64,000 bases of DNA from Betaproteobacteria bacterium (GTDB taxonomy: Bacteria; Pseudomonadota; Gammaproteobacteria; Burkholderiales; Casimicrobiaceae). This document shows positions 10,068 to 21,324 of the stretch, piece after piece; position 1 is the stretch's first letter, and each line of letters begins with the position of its first letter. Below the pieces are notes generated by a model, which was given only the letters and a program-made list of their open reading frames with translations, did no database searches and was not told the DNA's origin. The position numbers and the translations under genes are program-made. Location: assembly GCA_016861105.1 (NCBI GenBank), contig BOKS01000012.1, forward strand, positions 62,001 to 126,000. Reading direction: 5' to 3'.

Positions 10068-10958
10068 TCATACCGCCGCCGCGCCGCCGACGATCTCGGC
10101 GAGCTCCTTGGTGATCGCGGCCTGGCGCGTCTTGTTGTAGATGAGCTGCAGCTCGCTGATGATCTTGCCCGCGTTGTCGGAGGCGGCCTTCATCGCCACC
10201 ATCCGCGCGGACTGCTCGGAGGCCATGTTCTCGGCGAGCATCTGGTAGACGATCGTCTCCACGTAGCGCCGCATCACCCCGTCGAGGAGCTCGGGCGCCG
10301 ACGGCTCGTAGATGTAGTCCCAGCCCCCGGCCTTCGCGTCCGCCTTGACCACCTCGCCCGACGGGCGGATGAACTGGCGCGGCACCGGCGCGATGCGGCC
10401 GCTGCGCGCCTCCTGCTTCATCGTGTTGATGAACGTCGTGTAGAAGACCACGATCTCGTCCACCTCGCCGGCGACGTACTTGTCGAGCAGCGTCTTCACC
10501 GGGCCGACGAGCCGCTCGACGTGCGGGCGGTCGCCCATCTGGACGACCGACGCGACGACGTTCGCCCCCATCCGGTTGAGGAAGCCCAGCCCCTTGTTGC
10601 CGATGGCGACGTAGTCGACGTCGACGCCCTTCGCCCTCCAGTCCTTGTGCCGCTGCAGGACGAGCCGCAGGATGTTCGTGTTCATCCCGCCGCACAGGCC
10701 CTTGTCGGTCGTCACGAGGATCGCGCCGACGCGCCGGACCGCCTCGCGCGGCACGAGGAACGGGTGCCGGTACTCGGTGTTCGCCTGCGCGAGGTGCATG
10801 GCGATGTCGAACAGGTGCTCGATGTACGGGCGCGAAGCGCGCATCCGGTCCTGGGCCTTCTTCATCTTCGAGGCCGCGACCATCTCCATCGCCTTGGTGA
10901 TCTTGCGCGTGCTCTGCACGCTCCTGATCTTGTTGCGAATCTCTTTGGAGCCCGCCAT
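10068..10958 (-). CDS. atpG: ATP synthase F1 gamma subunit
   Basis: The 296-residue rotor subunit of F1. The N-terminal coiled-coil helix [20 protein letters not shown] and the C-terminal helix ([20 protein letters not shown], then ELAEIVGG) are the parts that fit inside the alpha3-beta3 ring. The central Rossmann-like part holds [14 protein letters not shown]. The length is normal. It lies between atpA (104-base gap) and atpD (164-base gap with an inverted repeat). Confidence 0.97.
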   Translation of the reverse strand: MAGSKEIRNKIRSVQSTRKITKAMEMVAASKMKKAQDRMRASRPYIEHLFDIAMHLAQANTEYRHPFLVPREAVRRVGAILVTTDKGLCGGMNTNILRLVLQRHKDWRAKGVDVDYVAIGNKGLGFLNRMGANVVASVVQMGDRPHVERLVGPVKTLLDKYVAGEVDEIVVFYTTFINTMKQEARSGRIAPVPRQFIRPSGEVVKADAKAGGWDYIYEPSAPELLDGVMRRYVETIVYQMLAENMASEQSARMVAMKAASDNAGKIISELQLIYNKTRQAAITKELAEIVGGAAAV

Positions 10959-11062
10959 TCGCTCTTCCCTGCCGTGACCGCCGCGGATCGGTTGGCATTA
11001 TCGCCGCCGATCCCCGGGTGGCTAGACCGGCCGGAAGCGGGGGTCCGCTTCCGGCCGAACCG

Positions 11063-12604
<1,542 letters not shown>

Positions 12605-12659
12605 GGTGTCCTCGCTGACGCCCGGGTCGAAGCCCCGGCGCCGGGTGGGGTGTTCGTTG

Positions 12660-13196
12660 TCAGGCCGTCAGCGCCTGCTGCATGGCGGCGAGCTTGCCGC
12701 GGACGGAGCCGTCGATGACCGTGTCGCCCACGAAGATCCGCGCCCCGCCGATCAGCGACGGGTTGACCTCGACGCTCGTCTCGACGCGCTTGCGCAGCCG
12801 CGCGGCGAGCGCCGACGCGATCTCGTCGACCTGCGCCTGCGCGAGCGGCAGCGCGCTCTCGATGCGCGCCTTGGCGACGCCTTCCGCCTCGTCGCGGCGC
12901 GCCTCGAACAGCGCGCGGATCTCCGGCAGCAGCACGGCGCGGTCCGCCTCGACCAGGATGCGCACGAAGTTGCGCATCGGATCGCTGAAGCGCTCGCCGC
13001 CCACCGACAGGAACAGCGACGCCTTCTCCGCGGCGTCGAGCTTCGGCGACGCCAGCGCCTCGGCCATCCGCCCGTCCGCGGCGATCGCCTGCGCGAGCGC
13101 CAGCATGCCGCTCCAGCCGGGGAGCTGGTTCGCGTCGCGCGCGGTCTCGAACGCGGCGTCCGCGTAGGGCCGCGCGATCGTGGTGCGTTCCGCCAT
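12660..13196 (-). CDS. atpH: ATP synthase F1 delta subunit
   Basis: The 178-residue delta subunit of the peripheral stalk, which ties the F1 crown to subunit b. The N-terminal six-helix bundle begins [20 protein letters not shown], with the ARPYA motif typical of the family. The C-terminus holds [20 protein letters not shown], the usual G-G-x-x-I-x-V-G-D block. It lies 21 bases after atpF and 55 bases before atpA. Confidence 0.96.
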   Translation of the reverse strand: MAERTTIARPYADAAFETARDANQLPGWSGMLALAQAIAADGRMAEALASPKLDAAEKASLFLSVGGERFSDPMRNFVRILVEADRAVLLPEIRALFEARRDEAEGVAKARIESALPLAQAQVDEIASALAARLRKRVETSVEVNPSLIGGARIFVGDTVIDGSVRGKLAAMQQALTA

Positions 13197-13217
13197 GGTG
13201 CGTCGCTCTCCGGGGCG

Positions 13218-13688
13218 TCAGATCTGCCGCTTGATCGCGTCGAGCAGGTCCGCGTGCGCGCGCGCGTCCACCTCGCGCGACAGGATCTTCTCGGCGCCGG
13301 CGACGGCCAGCACGGCCACCTGCTCGCGCAGGTGCTCGCGGGCGCGCGCCACTTCCTGCTCCACCTCCGCCTTCGCGGCCGCGAGGATGCGGTCGGCCTC
13401 GAGCTTCGCCTCGGCCTTCGCCTGCTCGACCGTGTCGACCCGGAACTTCTCGCCCTGCGCCACGATCTCCGCCGCCTTCGCCTTCGCGTCGTCGATCAGC
13501 TCGCTGATGCGCTTCTCCGCGGTCGCGAGGCTCTGGCGGCCCTGCTCGCCGGCGGCGAGCCCGTCGGCGATGGTCTTCTGCCGCGTCTCGATCGCGCGCA
13601 TCAGCGGCGGCCAGATGAAGCGCGCCGTGAACCAGATGAACGCGGCGAACGCCACCGCCTGCATCAACAGCGTCAGGTTGATGTTCAT
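13218..13688 (-). CDS. atpF: ATP synthase Fo b subunit
   Basis: The 156-residue peripheral-stalk subunit. One N-terminal membrane helix (about residues 4-24; INLTLLMQAVAFAAFIWFTA) is followed by a long charged helix rich in Ala, Glu, Lys and Arg, which forms the dimeric stator. The length matches the E. coli protein. It sits between atpE (49 bases upstream) and atpH. Confidence 0.96.
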   Translation of the reverse strand: MNINLTLLMQAVAFAAFIWFTARFIWPPLMRAIETRQKTIADGLAAGEQGRQSLATAEKRISELIDDAKAKAAEIVAQGEKFRVDTVEQAKAEAKLEADRILAAAKAEVEQEVARAREHLREQVAVLAVAGAEKILSREVDARAHADLLDAIKRQI

Positions 13689-13737
13689 GACTGCAACGCC
13701 TTTCGGCTCGGGTTCGGGGGGACGGCCGCGGCGGCGG

Positions 13738-14949
<1,212 letters not shown>

Positions 14950-15318
14950 CTAGTCGCGCCGCAGGAAGGCCAACCCGAACATCAGCGCGCCGGTGACGAA
15001 CGCGAGGATGAACGGCCCGTGCGCGAGGTCCCGGTACAGCAGGAGCACCGCGAGCATCAGGACGAGGATCGACCCGACCTTGAACCCCTCGGCCCGCAGG
15101 ATCACGAACAACGCGCCGGCCGCCGACGTCGGCCGGACGATCCCTCCCATCAGCGCGTACATGAAGTTCGCGACGAGGTGGATCGCGGCGCCCAGCGCCC
15201 CCGAGACCGCGCCGTGCCATCCCTGCCAGATGCCGCCGAGCGCTGCGAACACCGGGATCGCGAGCGCATGGGAGGCGAGGAGGAAACGGACCGGACGGGA
15301 CTTGAGCGGGGGGGTCAC
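14950..15318 (-). CDS. atpI: ATP synthase subunit I
   Basis: A 122-residue membrane protein with four predicted helices, in the position of atpI at the head of the operon. The family is thought to help assemble the c-ring and handle Mg2+. The start is GTG 15318. Sequence conservation in this family is weak, so position and topology carry much of the assignment. A promoter with a perfect TATAAT lies 45 bases upstream. Confidence 0.88.
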   Translation of the reverse strand: MTPPLKSRPVRFLLASHALAIPVFAALGGIWQGWHGAVSGALGAAIHLVANFMYALMGGIVRPTSAAGALFVILRAEGFKVGSILVLMLAVLLLYRDLAHGPFILAFVTGALMFGLAFLRRD

Positions 15319-15362
15319 TCCGGCGCTTGTTGCAGCGCAATGCGGACCACGAAAACCTCGGG

Positions 15363-15392
15363 ATTATAGCGGCTCCGCGAGTGCCCCCGCAA
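15363..15392 (-). promoter_or_regulatory. Sigma70-type promoter of the atp operon
   Basis: On the minus strand TTGCGG (15392-15387) and TATAAT (15368-15363) are separated by 18 bases, placing the transcription start near 15356, about 38 bases before the atpI GTG. The -10 element is a perfect consensus in otherwise very GC-rich DNA. Confidence 0.6.
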
Positions 15393-15395
15393 CGA

Positions 15396-15422
15396 CGGTC
15401 AGGCCCCACACGGTCAGGCCCC
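15396..15422. repeat. 12-bp direct repeat upstream of the atp promoter
   Basis: CGGTCAGGCCCC occurs at 15396-15407 and again at 15411-15422, a 15-base period, just upstream of the atp -35 element. The spacing puts both copies roughly on the same DNA face every 1.5 turns. It could be a regulator site or a simple duplication. Confidence 0.5.
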
Positions 15423-15500
15423 GCCCGGCGCCGCGCGGTGCGCTGCCGGCCGTCCGCGCCGGCGGATCACGACGGCACCGGCCGCGTGGGGGAGCGGGCT

Positions 15501-15821
15501 TCAGCCGCCCGACAGTGCCGCGACGATCGTCACGTCCTCGCCCGGCGGCACCGGCGTCGACAGGTCGCGCGTCGCCGTCAGCCCGACGAACAGCTTGATG
15601 TGCGGGCGCAGCTGTCCCTGCTCGTCGACGATCCGGAAGCGCAGGCCCCGGCACTGCGACTCGACGCTCGCCAGGACGCCGGCCAGCGTCGGCGGCAGCT
15701 CCGGCGCCAGCACGGGGATGGCCACGACCACCTCGTCGCGGCCACCCGAGTACGAGCGCAGCGGCGAAGGGATGCGCACGCGCACGGTGGTCGCGGCCTC
15801 GATCGAGCGGTGCGCGGTCAT
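15501..15821 (-). CDS. MoaD/ThiS-family small sulfur-carrier-like protein
   Basis: A 106-residue protein ending in Gly-Gly (AALSGG), with VPPGEDVTIVAALSGG as the last strand of a ubiquitin-like beta-grasp fold. MoaD, ThiS and similar proteins use this C-terminal GG as a thiocarboxylate sulfur carrier. The 90 or so residues before it contain HIKLFVGLTATRDLSTPV, typical of MoaD-like proteins outside molybdopterin operons. It lies 28 bases after the BNR-repeat gene on the same strand, so the two are probably co-transcribed. No moaE, thiF or other activating enzyme is nearby. The substrate pathway is unknown. Confidence 0.8.
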   Translation of the reverse strand: MTAHRSIEAATTVRVRIPSPLRSYSGGRDEVVVAIPVLAPELPPTLAGVLASVESQCRGLRFRIVDEQGQLRPHIKLFVGLTATRDLSTPVPPGEDVTIVAALSGG

Positions 15822-15849
15822 CGGCGCCTCCCCGGTCCGCCGGCGCGGG

Positions 15850-16986
15850 CTACGCGACCTCGATCGACTGGATCGCCGGCAGGTGGCGGGCGATGCACCA
15901 CCAGCTGTCGCCCTCGTCGCGGCTGCCCCAGACCTCCCCCGACGTCGTGCCGAGGTAGACGCCCGCGGGCGCCGCGCGGTCGGCCGTCATCGCCTGCCGC
16001 TTGACCGTCCACCACGCCTGCGTCCCCGGAAAGCCGTCGGCGAGCCGTTGCCAGCGCCGGCCGCCGTTGCGCGAGCGGAAGACGGCAGGGCGGCCGGCGG
16101 GCGCAGTGCGCGGCCAGACGTCGGTGCCGTCCATCGGGAAGACCCACAGCGTGTCCGCGTCCGTCGGGTGCACGACCATCGGGAAGCCGACCGCGCCCAC
16201 CGACTTCGGCATGGACGCGCCTATGTCGATCCAGACGTTGCCGGGGCGGTCCAGCCGGTAGATGCCGCAGTGGTTCTGCTGGTAGAGCCGGTCCGGGTTG
16301 CCGGACGCCAGGCGCACGCAGTGCGGGTCGTGGCCGTATTCCGGATCGGGATCGGGCATGAAGTCGGCGCGCACGCCGCGGTTGAGCGGCGTCCAGTCGG
16401 CACCGCCGTCGACGGACTCGAACACGCCGCCGCTCGACATGCCGACGTAGAGGTGCCGCGGATCGCGGGGGTCGACGAGGATCGAGTGCAGCTTCGGCCC
16501 GTCGGGCGTGCCGTCCTGGTCGCCGCCGCACCACGCCTTGCGCTGCGGGTGCTCGTTGAAGCCGTCGACGCCGCTCCATGTGGCGCCGCCGTCCTCGGAG
16601 CGGAACAGCCCCTGCGGCGACGTGCCGGCATACCAGACGCCGGGCTCGGTCGCGTGCCCCGGGGCGAGCCAGAACGTGTGGTCGACGACGCGGCCGCTGC
16701 CGCTGCGAAACGCCGGCGGGCGCGCCGCCTCGACGAACCTGCGGCCTCCGCCGGTCGAGCGGAACACCGTCGGGCCGAGGTGGCCGGTGCGCGCGGCGAC
16801 GAGCACGCTGCGCGCATCGCGCGGGTCGGCGACCGCGTGATGGACGTTGTGACCGAGGAACTGGGGGCCCCGCGTCGTCCACTCGCGCCGCATCGGGTCG
16901 CTGGCGAGCCACCACAGCCCCTTGCGCGTGGCGATCAGCAGCGTGACGCCCCCTTCGGCCGACGGCCGCGCGGCGGTTCGTGGCAT
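15850..16986 (-). CDS. BNR-repeat beta-propeller protein (sialidase / VPS10-like fold)
   Basis: A 378-residue protein with at least five BNR/Asp-box repeats of the S-x-D-x-G-x-x-W type: FRSTGGGRRF, FRSEDGGATW, FESVDGGADW, FRSRNGGRRW and GSRDEGDSWW. These mark the blade turns of sialidase and sortilin-type propellers. No signal peptide is seen. The sialidase Arg triad and Tyr/Glu pair could not be placed, so glycosidase activity should not be assumed even though databases often call this group exo-alpha-sialidase. ATG 16986 is preferred because GGGAGG lies 7-12 bases upstream. It precedes the MoaD-like gene, and the pairing may reflect a shared function. Confidence 0.75.
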   Translation of the reverse strand: MPRTAARPSAEGGVTLLIATRKGLWWLASDPMRREWTTRGPQFLGHNVHHAVADPRDARSVLVAARTGHLGPTVFRSTGGGRRFVEAARPPAFRSGSGRVVDHTFWLAPGHATEPGVWYAGTSPQGLFRSEDGGATWSGVDGFNEHPQRKAWCGGDQDGTPDGPKLHSILVDPRDPRHLYVGMSSGGVFESVDGGADWTPLNRGVRADFMPDPDPEYGHDPHCVRLASGNPDRLYQQNHCGIYRLDRPGNVWIDIGASMPKSVGAVGFPMVVHPTDADTLWVFPMDGTDVWPRTAPAGRPAVFRSRNGGRRWQRLADGFPGTQAWWTVKRQAMTADRAAPAGVYLGTTSGEVWGSRDEGDSWWCIARHLPAIQSIEVA

Positions 16987-17174
16987 TGCGGGATCCTCCC
17001 TGGCTCGCGAGGCCGTCACGCTACGCCGCCGGCGCCGGCCCCGCAATACGGCGCCCGCGCTGCCGTCGGGGTTGCAATGCGCCGCGATGCTTGCGACATT
17101 CACCGGTTCCCGGCGGACGCGCCCGAGCCCGAGCGCGCGGCCGCCGACCGCCCACCCCCCGAGGAGAAGACGCG

Positions 17175-17681
17175 ATGACGATCAAGGTCGGCGACCGGCT
17201 GCCCGCCGGAACCCTCATGGAGTACGTCGAGGTCGAGAAGGACGGCTGCTCGGTCGGCCCGAACCCGGTCGACGTCGAGAAGCTGACGAAAGGCCGCAAG
17301 GTCGTGATCTTCGGCCTGCCCGGCGCATTCACGCCGACGTGCTCGGCCAAGCACGTCCCGTCCTACGTCGAGAATTTCGACAAGCTGAAGGCGAAGGGCG
17401 TGGAGACCGTCGCCTGCATGTCGGTCAACGACGCGTTCGTCATGGGCGCGTGGGCGCGCGACCAGCACACCGGCGACAAGGTGCGGATGCTCGGCGACGG
17501 CAGCGCCGAGTACACGAGGAAGCTCGGCCTCGAGCTCGACCTCAACGCGCGCGGCATGGGCACGCGCTGCCAGCGCTTCTCGATGCTGGTCGACGACGGC
17601 GTCGTCAAGGCGCTCAACGTCGAGGCGCCCGGCAAGTACGAGGTCTCCGACGCCGAGACGATGCTAAAGCAGCTCGGCTGA
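17175..17681 (+). CDS. Peroxiredoxin, Prx5 / type II redoxin family
   Basis: A 168-residue thiol peroxidase. The catalytic motif is PGAFTPTCSAKHVP, with the peroxidatic Cys in P-T-x-x-C position at about residue 57. MSVNDAFVMGAWA and RCQRFSMLVDDGVVKALNVE are typical of the Prx5-like family (hydroperoxide reduced to alcohol or water, with thioredoxin, glutaredoxin or glutathione as reductant). A second Cys before the RFSML block could be the resolving Cys. ATG 17175 follows GAGGAGAAG. It is transcribed away from the BNR gene and converges on the IPTL-CTERM gene. Confidence 0.93.
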   Translation: MTIKVGDRLPAGTLMEYVEVEKDGCSVGPNPVDVEKLTKGRKVVIFGLPGAFTPTCSAKHVPSYVENFDKLKAKGVETVACMSVNDAFVMGAWARDQHTGDKVRMLGDGSAEYTRKLGLELDLNARGMGTRCQRFSMLVDDGVVKALNVEAPGKYEVSDAETMLKQLG

Positions 17682-17726
17682 ACCGGCAGGCGGGCCGGCG
17701 CCGCCGGCCCGGCCGGCAGCGACGAC

Positions 17727-17744
17727 GGCGGCCCGCGGGCCGCC
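17727..17744. terminator. Bidirectional terminator-like hairpin
   Basis: The perfect palindrome GGCGGCCCGCGGGCCGCC lies between the convergent peroxiredoxin and IPTL-CTERM genes and is followed by GCCGGGCTTTCC. The pattern fits a shared terminator, though there is no long T-run. Confidence 0.45.
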
Positions 17745-17777
17745 GCCGGGCTTTCCAGGCGCAGGCTCAGCGGCCGT

Positions 17778-18776
17778 TCAGATGCGCAGCGACCGCGCGC
17801 GGCGCAGCCCGAGCAGCGCGACCAGGCCGGCCAGCCCGATCAGCGCCCACTCCGACAGCGTCGGAATCGCCGCGGCCGGCTGCGTCGGGCCCACACCCAC
17901 GGCCGACGGATTGGTCGACACGTACTGGTGGAAGGTGGCCGTGCCGCCGGCGGCGACCGACAGCGGCGCCGCGAAGCCCCAGAAGTGCGCCGTGGCGCTG
18001 TCGCTGCCCGCGCCGGCGATGGCGAAGTCCCACGGCGCGTCGTAGTAGTCGCCCCAGTTGGCGTACACGACGCGGTCCGGCGTGGTCGGCGCAGGCGACA
18101 GCGAGCCGCCGGTGACCGTGCCGAACACGCTGAAGGTGGGCGTCACGGCGCTGTCGACCTCCTCGAAGGCCTGGAAGGCCGGGCTGCTGAAGCCGGTGAA
18201 CGTCGCCGTGAACGCACCGTCCGGATTGCGCGTGCGGAACAGCGAGGCGTCGTTGCCGGCGATCTGCCAGTCCCACATGTAGCGCACGCCGTACGAGCGC
18301 GCCACGCCCGACGTGTTCTGCACCATGACCGTCTGGCGCACGTTGGTGTCCGCCAGCGTCGTGCCGTTGATCACGACGTCCTGCGTGACGGTCCAGTTCG
18401 GGCAGACGTAGGTCGCCCGGAAGCCGGCGGTGATCGCCGCGACCGTGGCCGCGCACGGCGCGGCCTGCAGCGCCTGCTCGGTGTAGGGGGCGATGTTGGT
18501 GTTGGTGCCGCCGCCGGAGTTCGTGTAGACGACCTGCGCCGTGTTGTCGCGCAGCGTGATGTACGACGTTCCGATCGGATAGAAGACCGTCGCGTTCGGC
18601 GTCGGGTGCGACGCGCCGGTGCGGATCGTGAACATGCCGGCGGCGGTGCCGGCGTCCTCGATCTGCACCGACAGGATGTTGTTGGTGGCGGTCTGGACCG
18701 CGGCGTGCGCCGCCGTGCCCGCCGCGACCCCGATGGCGGCGACGAGTGCCGCGCCGAGCTTCGTGTGCCTGCCCAT
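17778..18776 (-). CDS. IPTL-CTERM sorting-domain exported protein
   Basis: A 332-residue exported protein. After a signal peptide (LVAAIGVAAGTAAHAAV) comes a long Thr/Ala/Asn-rich beta-type region of unknown function with several Trp and Tyr blocks (VRYMWDWQIAGND, YANWGDYYDAPWDFA). The C-terminus is a textbook IPTL-CTERM signal: AAIPTLSEWALIGLAGLVAL, then a short Arg-rich tail. This signal is thought to be recognised by an exosortase/archaeosortase-like enzyme elsewhere in the genome. ATG 18776 follows GGAGGGG. The gene stands alone between peroxiredoxin and parB. Confidence 0.85.
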   Translation of the reverse strand: MGRHTKLGAALVAAIGVAAGTAAHAAVQTATNNILSVQIEDAGTAAGMFTIRTGASHPTPNATVFYPIGTSYITLRDNTAQVVYTNSGGGTNTNIAPYTEQALQAAPCAATVAAITAGFRATYVCPNWTVTQDVVINGTTLADTNVRQTVMVQNTSGVARSYGVRYMWDWQIAGNDASLFRTRNPDGAFTATFTGFSSPAFQAFEEVDSAVTPTFSVFGTVTGGSLSPAPTTPDRVVYANWGDYYDAPWDFAIAGAGSDSATAHFWGFAAPLSVAAGGTATFHQYVSTNPSAVGVGPTQPAAAIPTLSEWALIGLAGLVALLGLRRARSLRI

Positions 18777-18935
18777 GTCCCCTCCGAAGAGCGGCCGCGC
18801 CCGGACCCCGCGCAGACCGGATTGGCCATTCTAGGAAGCCGTCGTGCCGCGCCGCAACGGAAAACCGGCGCGGCCCCCCGAAACTCCGGGCCGGCGATGC
18901 CGCCGCGCAACAGCGGGTGGCGAGGCCGCACCGCA

Positions 18936-19793
18936 TCAGCGCAGGCGGCCGACGAGGCCGTCGAGCTCGTCGAGGCTTGCGTAGTCGATGACGACGCGCC
19001 CGGCCCCGCCGCGCCGCGGCTCGATCCGCACCGTTGCACCCAGGGCCTCGGACAGCTCGGTGGCCAGGCGCTGCGTGTCGGGATCCGGCGCGCGACGCGG
19101 CCGGCGCCGGGCGGCCGCCGCCGCGGGATGGAGCAGGCGGTGCACGTGCTCCTCGGTGTCGCGCACCGACAGGCCGCGCGCCACGACGTGGGCGGCCGCG
19201 GCCTCCTGCCGGGCCGCCGGCAGGGCGAGCAGCGCCCGCGCGTGGCCCATCTCGAGCTCGCGGGAGAGCAGGCGCTCCTGCACCGGCGCGGCCAGCTGCG
19301 TCAACCGCAGCAGGTTCGACACCGCGCTGCGCGAGCGTCCGACCGCCTTCGCGGCGGCGTCGTGCGTCAGCCCGAACTCCGCGATCAGGCGCTGCAGGCC
19401 GTGCGCTTCCTCGAGCGGGTTGAGGTCCTCGCGCTGGATGTTCTCGATCAGCGCCAGCGCGAGGGCGGCCTGGTCGGGCACGTCCTTGACGAGCACCGGC
19501 ACCTCGGCGAGCCCCGCGCGCTGCGCACCGCGCCAGCGGCGCTCGCCGGCGATGATCTCGTAGCGTCCGCCGTCCACCGGACGCACCAGGATCGGCTGCA
19601 TCACGCCCTGCTCGCGGATCGATGCCGCGAGTTCGTCGAGCGAGACCTCGTCCATGCGCGTGCGCGGCTGGTAGCGGCCGGGCCGCAGGCGGTCGATCGC
19701 GACCGTCCGCAAGGCGTCCCGCGCGGGCGTCTCGTCGTCGGTGCCGGCGAGCAGCGCGTCGAGGCCGCGGCCGAGTCCCTTGGGTCGGATCAC
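18936..19793 (-). CDS. parB: Chromosome partitioning protein ParB
   Basis: A 285-residue CTP-dependent DNA clamp that loads at parS and, with ParA, segregates the origins. KGLGRGLDALL at the N-terminus is the ParA-stimulating motif. RYQPR and ENIQREDLNPLEEA are the C-motifs of the CTPase/ParB domain. The helix-turn-helix (HDAAAKAVGRSRSAVSNLLR) reads parS. The C-terminal 50 residues form the dimer domain. The start is GTG 19793, preceded by GGGGGA, and lies 14 bases after the parA stop. Two parS sites are present 3.5 kb away. Confidence 0.95.
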   Translation of the reverse strand: MIRPKGLGRGLDALLAGTDDETPARDALRTVAIDRLRPGRYQPRTRMDEVSLDELAASIREQGVMQPILVRPVDGGRYEIIAGERRWRGAQRAGLAEVPVLVKDVPDQAALALALIENIQREDLNPLEEAHGLQRLIAEFGLTHDAAAKAVGRSRSAVSNLLRLTQLAAPVQERLLSRELEMGHARALLALPAARQEAAAAHVVARGLSVRDTEEHVHRLLHPAAAAARRRPRRAPDPDTQRLATELSEALGATVRIEPRRGGAGRVVIDYASLDELDGLVGRLR

Positions 19794-19807
19794 GCGTTCC
19801 CCCGGCG

Positions 19808-20644
19808 TCAGGCCGGCGACGGCGCGGCCGCCGCCTGCCGCGCCTCCATGCGGCGGAGGATCTCGCCGGCGAGCGCGAGATACGCCTGCGCGCCTTTCGA
19901 CTTCGCCTCCAGCCTGAGCGCGGGCACGCCGTGCGACGGCGCCTCCGCGAGGCGGATGTTGCGCGGCACCACCGTGCGATAGAGCTTCTCGCCGAAGTGC
20001 TTCTCGAGCTCCGCGGCGACGTTCTGCGCGAGCGTGTTGCGCGGGTCGTACATCGTGCGCAGCAGCCCCTCGATCTCGAGCCGCGGGTTGAGGTGGGCGC
20101 GCACCTTCTTCAGCGTCTGCACGAGGTCGGACAGCCCTTCGAGCGCGTAGTACTCGCACTGCATCGGGATCAGCACGCTGTCCGCGGCGCACAGCCCGTT
20201 CAGCGTGAGCAGCGACAGCGAAGGCGGGCAGTCGAGCACGACGAAGTCGTACTCCGGCGCGACCTCGCTGATCGCCGAGCGCATCTGCGACAGCGCGTCG
20301 GCGAGCGCGTCCTTGAGCCGCGTCTCGCGCTCGGGCAGGTCGACGAGCTCGACCTCGGCGCCGGCGAGGTCGCGGTTCGCCGGCACGAGGTCGAAGCCGC
20401 CGGACGGGCTTTGCACGCGCACGTCGCGGATGCCCCGCTGGCCGAGCAGCACGTGGTAGACGGTCGCCGCGCAGGCGCGCTTGTCGACGCCGGCGCCGGT
20501 GGTCGCATTGCCCTGCGGGTCCAGGTCGATCAGCAGCACGCGCCGCTTCATCGCGACCAGGCTCGCCGCGAGGTTCACGGCGGTCGTGGTCTTGCCCACG
20601 CCGCCCTTCTGGTTCGCGATCGCGATGATCCGCGGCGCGCTCAC
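19808..20644 (-). CDS. parA: Chromosome partitioning ATPase ParA
   Basis: A 278-residue deviant Walker-A ATPase that forms nucleoid gradients and pulls ParB-parS complexes. KGGVGKTTT at residues 11-19 carries the signature lysine, and LIDLDPQGNATTG and VLDCPPSLSLLTLN are the switch regions. The start is GTG 20644. It overlaps the rsmG stop by four bases (GTGA), indicating coupled translation. The gene belongs to the mnmG-rsmG-parA-parB operon. Confidence 0.96.
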   Translation of the reverse strand: MSAPRIIAIANQKGGVGKTTTAVNLAASLVAMKRRVLLIDLDPQGNATTGAGVDKRACAATVYHVLLGQRGIRDVRVQSPSGGFDLVPANRDLAGAEVELVDLPERETRLKDALADALSQMRSAISEVAPEYDFVVLDCPPSLSLLTLNGLCAADSVLIPMQCEYYALEGLSDLVQTLKKVRAHLNPRLEIEGLLRTMYDPRNTLAQNVAAELEKHFGEKLYRTVVPRNIRLAEAPSHGVPALRLEAKSKGAQAYLALAGEILRRMEARQAAAAPSPA

Positions 20645-21324
20645 CGTGCGCTCCGGCGCAGCACGATCGCCCGGCGCGCCGCGCCGACGCCCGGGACGTC
20701 CAGCGCGACCTCGCGCTCGACGACGACGGACGCCGGCAGCTCGCGCAGCTCCTCGTCGGGGTGCAGGCCCTTGAGCGCCACCAGCCGCCCGTCGGGGGCG
20801 GCGTGCGCGAGCGACGATGCGACGAACGACGCGAGGTCGGCGAAGGCGCGCGACACGACGATGGCGAAGCGCGCCTCGTCGCGAAGGTCCTCGACGCGGC
20901 CGAGGCTGGGCACGGCGTTGGGCACGCCGAGCTCCGCGGCGGCCTGCGTCATGAAGGCGACCTTCTTTTGCACCGGCTCGCGCAGCGTGACCTGCCACGC
21001 CGGCCGCGCGATCGCCAGCGGCAGCCCGGGGAGCCCCGCCCCGCTGCCCACGTCGAGCACGCGCACCCGGTCGCGGCCCGCGGCGATCGCGTCCAGGACC
21101 GGCAGCGCGGCGAGGCTGTCGAGCAGGTGGTGGCTGACCATGCGCGCCGGCTCGCGGATCGCGGTCAGGTTGTAGACGGCGTTCCACCGTGCCAGCAGGG
21201 CGACGTAGCCCTGCAGCCGCTCGCGCGCCGGCGCCGGCAGGTCGAGGCCGAGCGCCCGCAGCCCCTCGTCGAGTTGCGTGGCGAGCCCCGCGTCGGGCAG
21301 CACCGCGGCGCCGGCGGGCGTCAT
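20641..21324 (-). CDS. rsmG: 16S rRNA (guanine527-N7)-methyltransferase RsmG
   Basis: A 227-residue SAM-dependent enzyme that methylates G527 of 16S r[23 protein letters not shown] and [11 protein letters not shown] are the family blocks. [17 protein letters not shown] is the SAM-binding motif I, and [11 protein letters not shown] follows. ATG 21324 overlaps the mnmG stop (ATGA). The length is near normal for betaproteobacteria. The upstream region matches gidA-gidB order in other origins. Confidence 0.95.
   Translation of the reverse strand: MTPAGAAVLPDAGLATQLDEGLRALGLDLPAPARERLQGYVALLARWNAVYNLTAIREPARMVSHHLLDSLAALPVLDAIAAGRDRVRVLDVGSGAGLPGLPLAIARPAWQVTLREPVQKKVAFMTQAAAELGVPNAVPSLGRVEDLRDEARFAIVVSRAFADLASFVASSLAHAAPDGRLVALKGLHPDEELRELPASVVVEREVALDVPGVGAARRAIVLRRSAR

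Noticed and set aside
15850..16986. Sialidase enzyme activity
   Set aside because: BNR repeats are present, but I could not place the Arg triad and Tyr/Glu catalytic residues.
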